Notes under the pieces: model-generated
What the model saw: only the letters and a program-made list of their open reading frames with translations
What the model was told of the DNA's origin: nothing
Database searches by the model: none
Part shown: piece by piece, positions 45,514 to 58,396 of the stretch
Layout: each line of letters starts with the position of its first letter
How positions within the stretch are numbered: the first letter of the stretch is position 1
Translations under genes and position numbers: made by a program
Source: Platynereis dumerilii
Lineage: Eukaryota > Annelida > Polychaeta > Phyllodocida > Nereididae
Direction of reading: 5' to 3'
NCBI GenBank assembly: GCA_026936325.1
Contig: JAPTHN010000004.1
Coordinates: forward strand, 13,276,439-13,340,438
Length of the DNA: 64,000 bases

Positions 45514-47999
45514 TCAATTTTCGTAAATAGGATGCTGATTAGCATAAATTCCCGTAGTTGGCACAAGTTTAATGCCACGATCCATGCTGATATAGGCAGA
45601 TGAATCTTTGCTAGCACTTTCTGCCGCCACATATGCACAAGGTTCTGTATCTGTTGCTTGCTTCCAATTAGCATAAATATATTTCTTACCAGCAGTACCA
45701 TCCTTTTGACTGAACTGTGGTTTCGCAGATGCCCATGTAGTTGGCGGCATGGTGTTATTATACACATTTGACCTAACTGCTCCTGGAACCCCTTCATTGG
45801 TGTGTGGTTTGAACAATGTATCCATAGAAAGCATTGTAGATACGACTGGTACTTCACGGCTCAATTCTGCATCACGTATTTCACAATAATCACGGTTCTC
45901 TGGTTCTCGATTTACTGGATTCTCTGCTGGCTTCCTTCGCCCGGAGCAACAGATTTTGCTTGTGATCAAGACAGATACAATTACAATAGAAACTATTCCT
46001 ATCACTGAGCCGAGGATTATTGTCCAAGTTTTCCATCCAATCATTAGACCTGCAAATCGAACATTCATAACAATGGTGGTGAATCTTAGCAACAACAAAT
46101 ACAAAATAAAGTTCCTTCTTAATAATGCTCAGATTTGAAACTGACCTGCTTTTGTATCTGTTTTCCCGTCAGAGGCTCCAGGACTGACTCCATCACTGGT
46201 TGTCAATATGGTTCCAGGAACTCTAAGCTCTTCCCCACAGGAGACATTGCAGCTTTCACTGCACCAGTTCTTGATGCAGATTTTATGCCCATCCTCTGCA
46301 CATAAGTAGTGCCCGCTTTCATCATCTGTTGCCTTGCAGTACTTGTCGCAATTTTCACCATAATAGTTATTGCCGCAAACTTTGTCTCCAGCAAGTGAAC
46401 AGAAATATCTCATTGTTGTCTTGCAGTACTGGTCACAATCTTCACCATAATATTTGGTACGGCATTCCTTGGTTCCATCAGATAAACAAGTGTATGTACT
46501 TGTCGCTCTGCAGTAGTTGTCACAATTCTCTCCATAAAAATCGTGATGGCATTCTTTGGTTCCATTAGACAAGCAGAAAAATGCATTTGTTGGCTTGCAG
46601 TACTTGTTACAATCTTGACCATAATAATGATAGTTGCACACTTTGGTTCCATCTGATGAGCAGCTGTAGCTCGATGTTACCTTACAATACCTGTAGCAAT
46701 GTGGACCATAATAGTTATTGCGGCATTCCTTAGTTCCATCAGATGAACACGTGTATCTACTTGATGGAGAGCAATACTTGTCACAATTTTCTCCGTAATA
46801 ATCATTGCGGCATTCCAGGACACCATTGGACGAACAGATGTGCGTCCTTGTAGCAGTACAGTACTTGTCACAATCTTCACCATAGTAATTATCACGGCAT
46901 TCTTTTGTTCCATCAGATGAACAACTGTATCTGCTTGTTATCCTGCAGTACTTGTCGCAATCTTCACCATGAAAATCAATGCGGCACACTTTGGTTCCAG
47001 TAGAAGAACAGAAATATCTGGTTGTTGCCTTGCAGTATTTGTCACAATTGTCTCCATAGTAATCATTGTTGCAGACTTTTGTGGCAGATGTGGTCTGAAG
47101 AAGATATTAGAGAACAATTCATAACTAATTTCGCATACAGAAGAAATTACAGTCCTTGTCACATGTACGAAGAATCCCAACTTCTCTTCTATGCTATTGC
47201 AATGGGATGTCCGATTTTTTGTTGTTGAAACTGTGATGCCCAGTTATTGTGGATTCACATTGGCCAGAAGCATTAATTTTAGATTTTTGATACATCAAAA
47301 TCAGCCTAAAGCAAAATTGGCCTAAGTCAGACTTAGGCCATTTTTCCTTTTTGGTACCATAGAAAGGCCAATACATGTGCTAAAAAAATTTTGCACTCCT
47401 AAATTAATAAAAAACCCTTCAAAACCCCAACTCAATTTTCGCACAAATGGCCTAAGTCCTGTTGACTTAGGCCATTTGGACTTAGGCCAATCTCGTTATC
47501 ACTAATTTTAGCTGATATCACCAATATTTTTCGGTCATAATTGTGAGTATTGATTTTATTGAAATTGTTTCCTCGCATTTCATTCTTAATTTTTATGGAG
47601 AATTGCTTAATAAAGCAGCTACACCAAAAAAGAATTTTGGCCTAAGTCATTTTGGTTTCAAAAAAAAATTTGGCCTAAGACAGTTTTTGGCTTTTTGTGG
47701 AAAATTGCCAAAAATGACTTAAGCCAATTTTGCTTTAGGCTGACAATTAATATAACACATTCATGATGGCAAAAATTTTGAATTCCAAGATGTTGGGGGA
47801 CGTACAGCCATGTCTATGTGCTTCTCTCAAAAATACGTTTATGTTAAATACACTTCTATTCTAGCCTTTTTTACACTTCACTAATTAATCTCGAAACGTA
47901 TATAGGCTTCTCAGCACCAAGCTGTCATGATAGTCATACACAAATATGACTTACCTTGCATGACCAAAAGAAGATGAACAGCAGCTGAAGGACTTTCAT
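45514..47999 (-). CDS. Gene B: nine-unit DSL membrane receptor with tyrosine tail
   Basis: Exons 47999-47955, 47094-46146 and 46049-45514 join in phase to give 509 aa. Exon 1 is the signal peptide MKVLQLLFIFFWSCK with donor GTAAGTC. An acceptor 22 bp upstream of the ATG shows a 5' untranslated exon. Exon 2 (residues 16-331) starts TTSATKVC and carries nine units such as CRDNYYGEDCDKYC; the last is a full DSL (TDDESGHYLC, KNWCSESCNVSC). A stalk with GVSPGASDGKTD follows. Exon 3 begins GLMIGWKTWTIILG, spans the membrane (about residues 340-362) and has a 145-residue tail. Tail tyrosines are in DYCEIRD, NVYNNTM, KYIYANW, CAYVAAE, SAYISMD and GIYANQHPIYEN. YISM fits the YxxM site of PI3K p85, and YNN and YAN fit Grb2-type YxN sites, if phosphorylated. 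Ligand and function are unknown. Confidence 0.85.
47301..47743. mobile_element. Small inverted-repeat element in gene B intron 1
   Basis: The ends are TCAGCCTAAAGCAAAATTGG and CCAATTTTGCTTTAGGCTGA. The motif GGCCTAAGTC recurs inside several times. It is non-coding. Confidence 0.7.
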
Positions 48000-48138
48000 T
48001 TTCCCTCACAAAGCAAAAATTCTGAAAATGATACACATTTATATTCATGTTATCTACACTTACTGCAGCACAAATTTCTAAAAGTGACTCAATATAGCTG
48101 TCTATAGCTGTACATAGCTATCTATATCATAGTAATAC

Positions 48139-48392
48139 ATAGAACGGACATGAGGCTCTGGCAGATGAAAGCTTAATATAATATAGTAATATAGTTATAT
48201 TTTATATAGCGCCCATTCCAGATAAATCTGCTCACCGGCGCTCACCATGCTGAACGGCAATCATACCAATCATTATAGTGATAACCTCTGGACATGGCCG
48301 GAGAGGGAATCGAACCCACGTCCTCATGTGTACAAGGCTACCCAATGTACCATGGAGCCATCTGCCAGAGCCTCATGTCCGTTCTATGTATT
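48139..48392. mobile_element. Inverted-repeat element containing a tRNA-like SINE head
   Basis: ACATAGAACGGACATGAGGC at the left is mirrored by GCCTCATGTCCGTTCTATGT at the right (arms of about 32 bp). Inside, on the minus strand, are a B-box-like GGGTTCGATTCCC and a GGCGCTATATAAA tail, which suggest a SINE. A third copy of the end motif lies near 48627. Confidence 0.6.
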
Positions 48393-50629
48393 TGTATGGT
48401 ATGGATAGCTATGTATAGCTATAGACAGCTTGTCATGATGCAACCAAATCCAACATCTTGGAACTGCCTTGTATATCCTGGCAAAATGTAACCGAGACGT
48501 CACCAATAACAGTGATGTCACTGTAACAATGGCATGACGTCACATCATAATTAGTCTTTTGTGATGCCATGTCTCAGGGCAGTTCCAATATGGCTGATTT
48601 GGTGACCTCATCTTGAGGTGGCATCATACAGTCTCATGTCCGTTCTATGTATTTCTATGATCCATACTAACTGTTCATTTCTATTCATTGGTATACCTTG
48701 TTACCTTATTATCAATTGTTTAAACAATAGTATATTTGTGGCTAGCTATGAATAGCTGGAGATCGGTTTGGCTAAGTATAGCCTACAATAGCTATGTATA
48801 GATAGCAATGTATAGATAGCTAAGGCTAGATTTTAAATCACAATCCACGGTCAGGTTGCAACCAAATTGCATGCTTGAAATAAATAATCACTGCCAGCAT
48901 TACGATGAGATAAATAATTTCCCACCGAGGAAAATCCTAAAGGAAATTAATTAGCAACTTAATTTGGGGAAAAAGCCACTCACCCATGTTCAAAATTTTG
49001 AAACCTTCTGTCTTCACGGCTTTTGATGATTCACTGCTGTACATTTCAATTTGACAACTCATGAAATGCTAGTGTCCTCAAAGAGTATTTTATTTTTCCA
49101 ATTTGATATCAATTATTCTTGTTGGTCATGATTATGATATGATAACAAATGCTTTGATGAAAATAATATCCATCACAGCTGTAATATTAAGGCTCATAAT
49201 TTGGTGTTAGATGCTGATTATGTCCTGATTTGAAGCTAATTATGCATATTAGTGAAGATTACAGTCTTGATAGCAAACAGTTTAATGTGAATGCCTTTAT
49301 CAACTATCATTCGTTACAGCCAAATGTATTAATTGATCTTTCATTTTTACGATATCCTGATTTAACACGAATTATTCATGTTACTGATGATTGTACTAAT
49401 TATAGCCAGTAGTTTAAATACAGATACGAGGGGCATAGAGAAAGTTCACGGCTTTCTTTTATACAGACACTTTTATTATATCTAGAACCCAGTGACTAGA
49501 GTAATGGAAAACCAAGACTTATGTAAAGCGATATGTCACAGGAATAGCTGGGATGGATAATTCTGTCCCTATAGGTCTCTTGTTCATACCAGTGAATCCA
49601 TGCTTTGTCATAAGTCCTGATGTTGTTAAGGATCCACATTCTGCCGCCTGAATCTCTTTTGCCAAATCTGGCATGCAGGAGTGCTTTCCCACATGGGTCA
49701 GTTACACCCTGTTACACCTGCTGTTACACCTGCTGTTACACCTGCTGTTACATCTGCTGTTACACCTGCAGTTACACCCCTGTTACATCTGCTGTTACAC
49801 CCCTGTTACATCTGCTGTTACACCTGCAGTAATTGTTACACCCGCTGTCACACCTGCAGTAACTGTTACATCTGCTGTAACACCTGCTGTTACAGTCCAT
49901 TTCGGGGAAAGCATCTTCAATTAAATATATTTTACCCACCAAACCGCACATTGCTTGTGTTCCTGATTAAAGATTACAAATGGCTCTCTCAGGTTAACAT
50001 ATTCAAAGTGTATTATAACAAACAAACAAACAGTTTTTTGTGCGAATTTTAATAAAGTTGCTGAATTAATTCAAACATGAAAATACCGATCAACAATATT
50101 AAGAAATAAATAAGTCATGCCATTAGTAGCCCATTACAGTAATGTTTTGAGTTTAATTAAAAGAAAATCCATTCATTCAATGAGTAAGTTCAAATAACCA
50201 TTATGATAAGATATAGTAAATAAGTCAGACAAATAATATTTACTTTGAAGTCACCATTAAGGCGGGCGTACCATCAGACATAGTGACACATTTATAGAGG
50301 GGAGGAGTATTTGTCTTGCCTCCTCACCTCCTAGTTCAGATATATTAAAAGATGTGAGTTGTTGTCCTCTGTCAGCACCATTTATTTTCATCAAAATACA
50401 TATTGGCAATTAAAGAGGTGTCACTACTAAGTAAGGTAAGTGCTCGGAAAGTTGGGAGGCAGCACATTCACAAGTAAGATCCCAACACCCCTCAAAAATG
50501 ACAAGTTAATCCATAATATATGCACTTCATAATTTGTTGTTTCAAGTTTAGGCAAGTCTGCATTTGTCAGTCACTCATCATCAATTGTTTGTAGTAGCAT
50601 CAGCATAATGGGGCTACATTTGTTTTACG
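48393..50629. other. Gene-free upstream region of gene B
   Basis: It may hold the promoter and 5' untranslated exon of gene B (starting about 48022), which I cannot place. It also contains the minisatellite at 49705-49895. Confidence 0.35.
49705..49895. repeat. ~15-bp minisatellite TGTTACACCTGC
   Basis: About a dozen units of GTTACACCTGCT with substitutions. Open frames (cysteine/tyrosine/threonine rich) follow from the multiple-of-three unit and are not evidence of a gene. Confidence 0.85.
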
Positions 50630-51605
50630 CAGCACTCCGTGTAATTATTGGGCAAAATGAAAAACACCTTTCGGATGAAGTTCTCAGAATTTACTGAAAT
50701 TTTACAAAAAGTTTATTTTACCAAATTATAGCTTTGTGGCAAGGTCAAAATTGGTCAAAAAAATTTTTCCTTGTCAGGGCTACCCATTGAAAAATGAATG
50801 TTTTTGGCCTTCGGACGGCCTTAATTTCATCAAAATAATCGAAAATTAAGGCATCTTTTGTCAATAAAAATGTCACACTTATGATAATGATAGGAACACA
50901 AGTGATACATCATTTTAAAGGGATATTTCATGACATTGCAAAAGTGATGTCATAACAGAGAATGTTTTGGTTGCTAAGCAGTGTCACCATGGCAACCACA
51001 TGCAAGTTTTGAAATTTTTTCATTGACCTAAAATAGACCATTTTTCAAGGCCATATATCTCCCATGATAACACCTAAAAAATTTAGGTGAACATATCACC
51101 AGAAAGCTCACATCCTGTGCTATATTAAACAACGATAAAACAGCTCTGAAACAATGAACCCTTCCTTTTACAGCCATGGAGGTTTTTTCGTTAATTTTCT
51201 TGATTTTTTTGATTTTTTGACCGAAAATTGCCCAGTAAATCACCAATGACTGGGAAAACCATGCTCATTCCACTCAAAAAACAAAATGTTTATTATTTCA
51301 ATTGGATGGAAATATATTTAGAAAATAATAAAAATTATTAGAATGCAGAAAAAATGTTCTATATGCAAATTACGACCGCCATTATTGGAAATTCTAATTT
51401 TCTCAATATCTCGGCTAATATCCCACTCAGCAACAAAATTATGGTGTCTAACCCTATGTTTTAAGGGTCAAAGAATGCTTTAGGACTATCTTGAAAGGTG
51501 TGAAATAGGTGTAGATTAATATAATGTGACCTGGTTTGCCAGAATTATTTCAAACATGGCACTATCTACTTTCACAAAATGAGCCAAGAGGGGTTCACAG
51601 TCACT
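50630..51605. repeat. Long inverted repeat, left arm
   Basis: It starts CAGCACTCCGTGTAA and runs about 950 bp. The inverse lies at about 57420-58389, ending TTACACGGAGTGCTG. Landmarks shared by both arms include TTTTTGGCCTTCGGA and GGTTGCCATGGTGACACTGC or its complement. The arms differ by substitutions and small indels, so the pair is not recent. A partial third copy follows at about 51745-51870. Confidence 0.8.
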
Positions 51606-53189
51606 TAATCTTAAGTATGTTTTAGCTCTTGGTAGAAGGTTCTTGAATAATTTGTCGAGATATTTAAATCACATATAGTGAGAAAAAAGTAAATCCTTTG
51701 AAATGAGCATTAAATTTGTCATTTCGGGCATTTCTGAGTGAAGGTGTAGCAACGTCTACTTCCACGAAATGAGTCAAGAGGGGTTCAATGTCACTTATCA
51801 ATTAGTAATTTTTAGCTGTTGGTAGAAGTTTCTTGTATAATTTCTCTAGATATTGAAAAACTTGATATAATATTTAATAAATATTTAGAAAATAATTAAC
51901 CTTATTAGAAAACAGAAAGAATGTTCTTCTAATGTCCTATATTAGTAACACCATAATTGGAGAATCTTATTTTCTCACTATCTTGGAAAATATTGCACTT
52001 AAAACTTTACAGTTATGGTGTCTAACTCTCTGTTCTGAGGGTCAAAGAATGTAGCTGACTAACCTGAGAATTGTCAGATAGTTTTACATATATATTGATA
52101 ATCAATTACATTATCAGAATTATCCGAATATGGCATAATTCTGGATATTTTATCTGTTGTTTTACTTCTTTGAGGCAAGGTTACAATCCATCAACAGTTC
52201 ATCATTGCTCAGCTAAAAACAACCTTGCAGCTTTGTTGTGCCTGTGGTTTGTCAAGTTCACATGGTACCAATACTTTTCCAGTAATTGTGGAAAATGGGA
52301 ATTTGTTTTTTCCAGGTGGAACCCAAAAATGTGTGTCATGAAAATTTGTTGAGGCATGTGCTTGGTTCTTAATTTGTGCCTTTTGTTGGTCTAAAACCTC
52401 TGAGAAAAAAATGGCATGTTTGATTGAATGTAGTGTGGTGTATGATGGGCCAAAATCGACCAGCAAGTTAACGAGCTGGAATTCAGCCCTTGTGCCAAAT
52501 GTTTGGATTTTAGAGGAAATAGCATACGTTTCGCTCCAGTCCGAGGCTATCTCCATGAAAAATGGTTGTCAAGGCAACCAGTTTCTTTGTTCATAAATTT
52601 GTACAAATTTCTACAACATTGTGTATGTCTGCTGCAATTGGTAATATTTGACCAGAAGAACTTCCCTTGTATTTGAAATGATGTTTCAGGTTGATTTGCA
52701 ATTTGTTGTTATTGTTACTTTGCCATAGCAATAGTTTGAATGACAAAACTGTCGTAGCTTGCTGACTTGCCACAAAGTAACATCAATGACAGGAAGAATA
52801 CTTCAGTTACCAGCATGCTTTTTTAAGGTCTGTCACTTTGATATTGAAAAAAAAAAAAAAGCCAATTCACTATGAAAAATGCACTTTCTGACTCATGATT
52901 GCCGATGAAGAGTCATCTTTTCTACTTTCAACATGGGAAACATAGAGGCCGTTTGAATATTCATGATCAAGAGAAGGCCATTTGACTTGTCCTTGTCATA
53001 ACTGATTTTAGAGTGAAAATCAGATGCATAATCCTTTTTTTGGCTGTCACCTACAAGAGGGATAAGTCTCCTTCAATCAATTTAAATTAACATTGAAAGT
53101 ATTGGGTCTGATCATGACAAATCATCAACTAGTTCTAGTTCTAGTTCTATTCATTTAATGCTGAGAGGCCAGATATTGGCCTATGCAAG
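51606..53189. other. No gene seen
   Basis: It contains a 115-codon minus-strand frame (52556-52209) without splice signals or family resemblance. The remainder is AT-rich. Confidence 0.35.
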
Positions 53190-53505
53190 CATGGCAACCG
53201 CCGTATGATGGATGAGTGATGGTAAGGCAGTGTGAGTCTGCCACATACCCTATTAGTTCAGGGATGTGCAGGGTCTTTCAGTTGCTCCAGTATGGAACAC
53301 TGGATACGACCCCCTCTGTTTATTTTTGCCCAGGTCTCATGGGACAGACCTAGTCAAGAGCTATATAGAGCTCTTGATAGCTGCATCTACTGCTGCCCTT
53401 TGTTGAGTGAAGTTCCAGTAGCGGGAGTCGAACCCACGTCCTCACAGGCCAGTGGATTCGCAGTCAAGCGCTTTAACCATTAGGCCACGGGGAACACGAT
53501 GACAC
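53190..53505 (-). mobile_element. tRNA-derived SINE, family A, copy 3
   Basis: On the minus strand the head is GTTCCCCGTGGCCTAATGGT with the B box GGGTTCGACTCCC. The body shares CAACTGAAAGACCCTG and AATAGGGTATGTG with the other copies. Confidence 0.75.
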
Positions 53506-53969
53506 GTGAAATGACATTTTCGCAGTGAAACAGTCCATTCTCTTTCTATATCAAAGTGACAGACTGTTATGTTTGAAAGTCCAAGCCCCCAAATTGATAA
53601 AAAAATAATGTAGGCTTGTGTGTTGATAAAATCTTACTGTGGCAACACATTTTTTTGCTGGTTTGAATGTTTTGTGAATAAAGAAAAACCTCATTTTGGC
53701 CATTTCTCCATTTGTAGTTAGAGTAGAATCATGAAATTTGGCGCATAGACAGGAATTTGTCCATTCTTTAATTTTCTGTATTGTAATGAGATAGAGAGGG
53801 AGATCCAATATCAACAATGTTAACATCAGAATTCATTAGATGGAATATATGTCCCTATGGCAACCATTTGGACCCTTTTTTAACTCATCTTTTTTCTTTG
53901 AAAACGAAGAGGTATAGTCATCATTCGATCGTCGGCGTTGTCGTTTGCATTGTCGTTTGTGTTGTCCCG

Positions 53970-54290
53970 GTTAAGGTTTGTGTGTGTTAGTATTCATTTG
54001 TGACTATAGCATTTTCACTTAGAGTTATGAAATTTTGTACAGGTATTGGCCTGTGCGTATGGATTGGGAAGATGATAAGAAATCCAAGATGGTAGCCATT
54101 TTGTGGTGGTTATTTTGGCAGCTATCTTTCTTCATTCTTGAATTACCCACTGTGCCCTTAATATTTCGCTTAGAGTGATGAAATTTTGTACAGGTATTGG
54201 CTTGTGGATATGGATTGGGAACATATATATGTTTGTTAAATAGACCTTTTATCACCCCTTTAAACTCGGTCATCTTTGATTCAAAATATG
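53970..54290. repeat. ~152-bp tandem repeat
   Basis: GATGAAATTTTGTACAGGTATTGG-like sequence with GGATTGGGAA following occurs near 54024 and 54176. Confidence 0.65.
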
Positions 54291-55063
54291 GCCGATGGCA
54301 CCACCAGCTCTTTTTTGGTGAATGAACTCATTCACATTTTTTTGCCATTTCTCCACTTAATTTTTTTTTGTACAGTAGTGTTCTGAAATTGTGCACACTG
54401 ACTAGATTGTTTTTCATTCTCTAATTGCCAGGTGGAAAACGGTGAGGTGTATATTTTTCAATAAATTGCGTGCGGACGAATTTGTAAACCTGCAATTACA
54501 AACTTATACACGAAGTAAGCATTCGTGTAACACGAATTGGAAAAGTGCAACTATGAACATTGTAACTCTGAACTTCCTAAAAAAAACCTATACTCGTTTT
54601 TTTCATGTCGACAAACTTGTACATGCCCGTTTTTACACCAACACAAATTTGTGTGCAATCAAATACATGTAATGAAAAATATAAAAATGAAATGCTTCAT
54701 GGTTGCTATGGCATAATTAAAGTGTGGGGACACTGTGTTAGCTATACGTGTACACAAAACAACAACACTCATTGATCTGACAGTTGCCCTTTCAAATGAC
54801 TTTTAAATGATCTCTGAATTCTTCAAATTGTATCACCTTTCCTTGACAATAATTAGCTTGACGAGGGATATGATTTCATAAAGTTCACATGAAATTTAGG
54901 AAAAATTGTTTCCCAACCAATTCAAGATTCTGTTGTCCAAAATCAGTCAAATTACCAAATCCAACTCCGCTATGAATTTTTTGATCCAATAAACCCCAAA
55001 ATTCATATAATGAGCAGCTTTGTACACTGCGTCCCAAAAGATGTTCACCTCACTTCCTCCAAG

Positions 55064-55402
55064 AATTCTGCTTGTAGATAGATAGATAGATAGATAGATA
55101 TGGTAAGTGCAGCCCTCTAAGCACAGTTCTGGGTGCTCACGAGGGTTGATTGATAAGATGGGAGAGAGAGCTGGAGTTCTCAACATGTTACACATTTGCT
55201 CCACGTGAGGGTCTTTTACTTGCCCAGCATAGACACTGATACAAGGGGCCGCCAATTTAAAGTCTCATCCGAACGACTTCCAGCCGGAATTTACTCATGA
55301 AGGTACACTGAACATTTTGGGTTCCCCACCCGGGGTTCGAACCCATGCAAGCAAAGACCTTCAGCGGAGCAGGCGGATACCGAAGCCACTTGGCCACCAA
55401 CC
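55064..55402 (-). mobile_element. tRNA-derived SINE, family D, with TATC tail
   Basis: On the minus strand the head GTGGCCAAGTGGCTTCGG and the B-box-like GGGTTCGAACCCC lead to a body and a TATC microsatellite tail (55074-55100). Confidence 0.65.
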
Positions 55403-55413
55403 TGCTGTATCTT

Positions 55414-55710
55414 TGTTCCCCCGTGGCCTAATTGGTAAGTGCGCTTGTCAACTGGCTTTGAGGGCGTGGGTTCAAATCTCACCCCGGGAACTCACTTTAG
55501 TCCGAGCCCATGGGACGTTAAATGGAGGCGGGTTGTATCCAGTATTCTATGCTGGGGCAACTGAAAGACCCTGGGCATCACTGAATTAATAGGGTATGTG
55601 CCAGACTCCCAGTCTTCTCATCTCATCATCATACGGTGATCGCCTGCCTTGATATAGCCCACTAAGGTGCTGCAGAGGCGTAAAACACAAAACAAACAAA
55701 CAAAACAAAA
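55414..55710 (+). mobile_element. tRNA-derived SINE, family A, copy 2
   Basis: Head TTCCCCCGTGGCCTAATTGG, B box GGGTTCAAATCTC, AAAC tail. A 13-bp duplication, CCTGCTGTATCTT, flanks it (55401-55413 and 55711-55723). It inserted at the head end of the family D SINE. Confidence 0.85.
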
Positions 55711-57419
55711 CCTGCTGTATCTTCAAGAGGGGATGTCTCAAAAGGATAATACCTTTAAAGGTTGACATGATAACATTTGGTAATTTGAAATTGTTTGGAT
55801 GATATAAATTTTCATTTCGGTGTTGACGAATGGACCATGATCGTGATGACAATGACTTCAAGTGGACATGCCGCAAATTTTTGGTCTCCACTAAAAGATT
55901 GGCTATACCAAAGCCACACTCTGTTATTGGTAAATTGACATTCAGAAAAACCGCAAGCAGACTTATTAGTCATTCCTGGTGAATGCCTGACTATGCCTCT
56001 ATAGACCTTCGGAAAGAGTATAGAATATATATTTTGATAAATTTCAAGCAGCTCAATTATGTCTGGAACCAATTCATATGGGCATGTTTAAAATGCCACT
56101 GCAAAGCTGAAAACAGTCTTCATTAAGTAATGTCATCACAAAAGCGAAAACATTGGCTGAATCCTCTCGAAACTTTAGTAACACATGTCTCAGGAGACAG
56201 TGGATCTCTCCAAATGTGAAATATAAATTTGCATGCCCAACAAGTGATGTAATTTCCAGTTTAATAGACTTTCATGAATATGCAAAGAAAAACAAGTGTT
56301 TCCAAAGCTGCGATGTGGTATATTTTCCAGTGGAAATGGCTGAAAACCAGGGATATGCATTGGAAAGTCCCTTTTATCAAAGATTTTTTTTCCACCAACC
56401 ATCCAAAAATTAAGATGAGCGCTCTCCGCCAAGTACATGAAGTTATCATGCATACCCTAGGCCAGGAGGGATCTGCCAGTAAATCCAATACAACAGTTAA
56501 AGAGTACAAATGAATCTGTCAATCTCATTAATAAGTATATTTCAGTACTAAAATGGTATCACACAAGGGAAAAATGAAGAAACCTTCATGAAACCCCAAA
56601 AGAACGATGCGACGTTGTGCAGCGGATAGCTCTACATGTAGTACCTCTATATGTAGTTCTGAAGCAGATTGTTATTTTTCGGTGTAAATAATATTTCAAA
56701 GAAATTTCAAATCTCAAACATGAGGAAGACAATATTGCCAGGTCATCTTGACTTATTTTCAAATCAAAATCTTTGACCGTTTTCAGATTGGGATGCTTTT
56801 TGTAACTCCATCCTCACTCTCCTAAAAGAACTGAATTAGGAGGCTAATATTTACTTCATACTTCAAAATTTCAAAGCCATGGCAAAGTCAAACGAAAAGC
56901 ATTGTATGAAAGTGTTTGATATTGAAAATGAATATTTAATATGCCCAAAAAATGAAACTTTTACCATTTTTAAAATTGAACAGATAGCTAAGTAAGAGGT
57001 GAAAGAACTTTTGGGACACAGTGTAGCCCAAGCCATTAAAAAATACATTTCTGACCATTTTTTTTTTTGGCGCCACTCTTTCTTACTATTATTATAAACC
57101 TTCTCTCAATCAAAATTACCCCAATATGACCTTTGAGTTTTAATAATAGCCGCGCACAAAAAATCTGCATGATATAACCTATCAAGTTGGGTGCAAATAA
57201 CAATCAGTTACCCATGGTGCTTTTAAAGATACATATATATATGTCGAACACGTAAAAATGCTTCTCTATTGAAAAGCATTGGCCAAGTTTTTGTAAACTG
57301 AACAGATCTGAAATTCTGAATATGTTACCTGGCAAATTTATGTTCTTTTAACAAATTTGCCTCCAATATCCCTCTTCACGTAAATGAAGCCTATTATAAT
57401 CAAATAATTGGGAATCGAT

Positions 57420-58389
57420 GCACCCAAAATCAGCGACAATGAACCCATCTTCACTCATTTCATGGAAGTAGATATTGCCACATTTGAACTCATTCTTGTG
57501 AACCAGGTCACAATATATTAATCTACACCTATTTCACACCTTTCAAGATAGTCCTAAAGCATTCTTTGACACTTAAAACATAGGGTTAGACACCATAATT
57601 TTGTTGCTGAGTGGGATATTAGCCGAGATATAGAGAAAATTAGAATTTTCAATAATGGCGGTACTAATTTGCATATAGAACATTTTTTCTGCTTTCTAAT
57701 GATGTTTATTATTTTCTAAATAATATTTGCATCCAATTGCAATAATAAACTTTTTGTTTTTTGAGTGGAATGAGCATGGTTTTCCCAGTCTTAGGTGATT
57801 AAGAGGGCAATTTTCGGTCAAAAAATCATGAAAATTAACAAAAAATGTCCATGGCTATAAAAAGAAGAGTTCATTGTTTCAGAGCTGTTTTATTGTTGTT
57901 TGATATAGCACAGGAGGTGAGCTTTCTGGTGATATTTTCACCTAAATTTTTTAGGAGTTATCATGGGAGATATATGGCCTTAAAAAATGGTCTATTTTAG
58001 GTCAATGAAAAAATTTCAAAACTTGCATGTGGTTGCCATGGTGACACTGCTTAGCAACCAAAACATTCTTTGTTATGACATCACTTTTGCAATGTCATGA
58101 AATATCCCTTTAAAATGATGTATCACTTGTGTTCCTATCTTTATCATAAGTGTAAAATTTTGATGGACAAAATATGCCTTAATTTTCATTAATTTTGATG
58201 AAATTAAGGCCATCCGAAGGCCAAAAACATTCATTTTTCAATGGGTAGCCCCGAAAAGGAAAAATTTTTTTGACCAATTTTGACCCTACCACTGAGCTAT
58301 AATTTGGTAAAATAAACTTTTTGCAAAATTTCAGGAAATTCCGAGAACATCATCCGAAAGGCTCCGCCCAATATTTACACGGAGTGCTG
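57420..58389. repeat. Long inverted repeat, right arm
   Basis: It mirrors 50630-51605. Its outer end, GGAGTGCTG at 58381-58389, stops 7 bp before the first tail-repeat unit of gene D. Confidence 0.8.
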
Positions 58390-58396
58390 GTTAAAA

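Larger units (their letters stand above)
55026..57025. mobile_element. Tc1/mariner-like element with nested SINEs
   Basis: The ends are TACACTGCGTCCCAAAAGAT and ACTTTTGGGACACAGTGTA. TACACTG.GTCCCAAAA is a mariner-style terminus with TA at the border. Inside are two SINEs (55064-55402 and 55414-55710) and no transposase that I can recognise, so it is decayed or non-autonomous. It lies between the arms of the long inverted repeat. Confidence 0.6.

Noticed and set aside
49620-50052. Overlapping open frames rich in Cys/Tyr/Thr/Val
   Set aside because: They come from a ~15-bp minisatellite whose length is a multiple of three. There is no gene context.
52209-52556. 115-codon minus-strand frame
   Set aside because: No family resemblance, no acceptor or donor in frame and no signal peptide. 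It is likely chance.
56153-56513. Overlapping 80-90 codon frames on both strands within the mariner-like element
   Set aside because: No transposase motif (no DD34D/E-like signature seen). Similar openness in three frames argues for chance.
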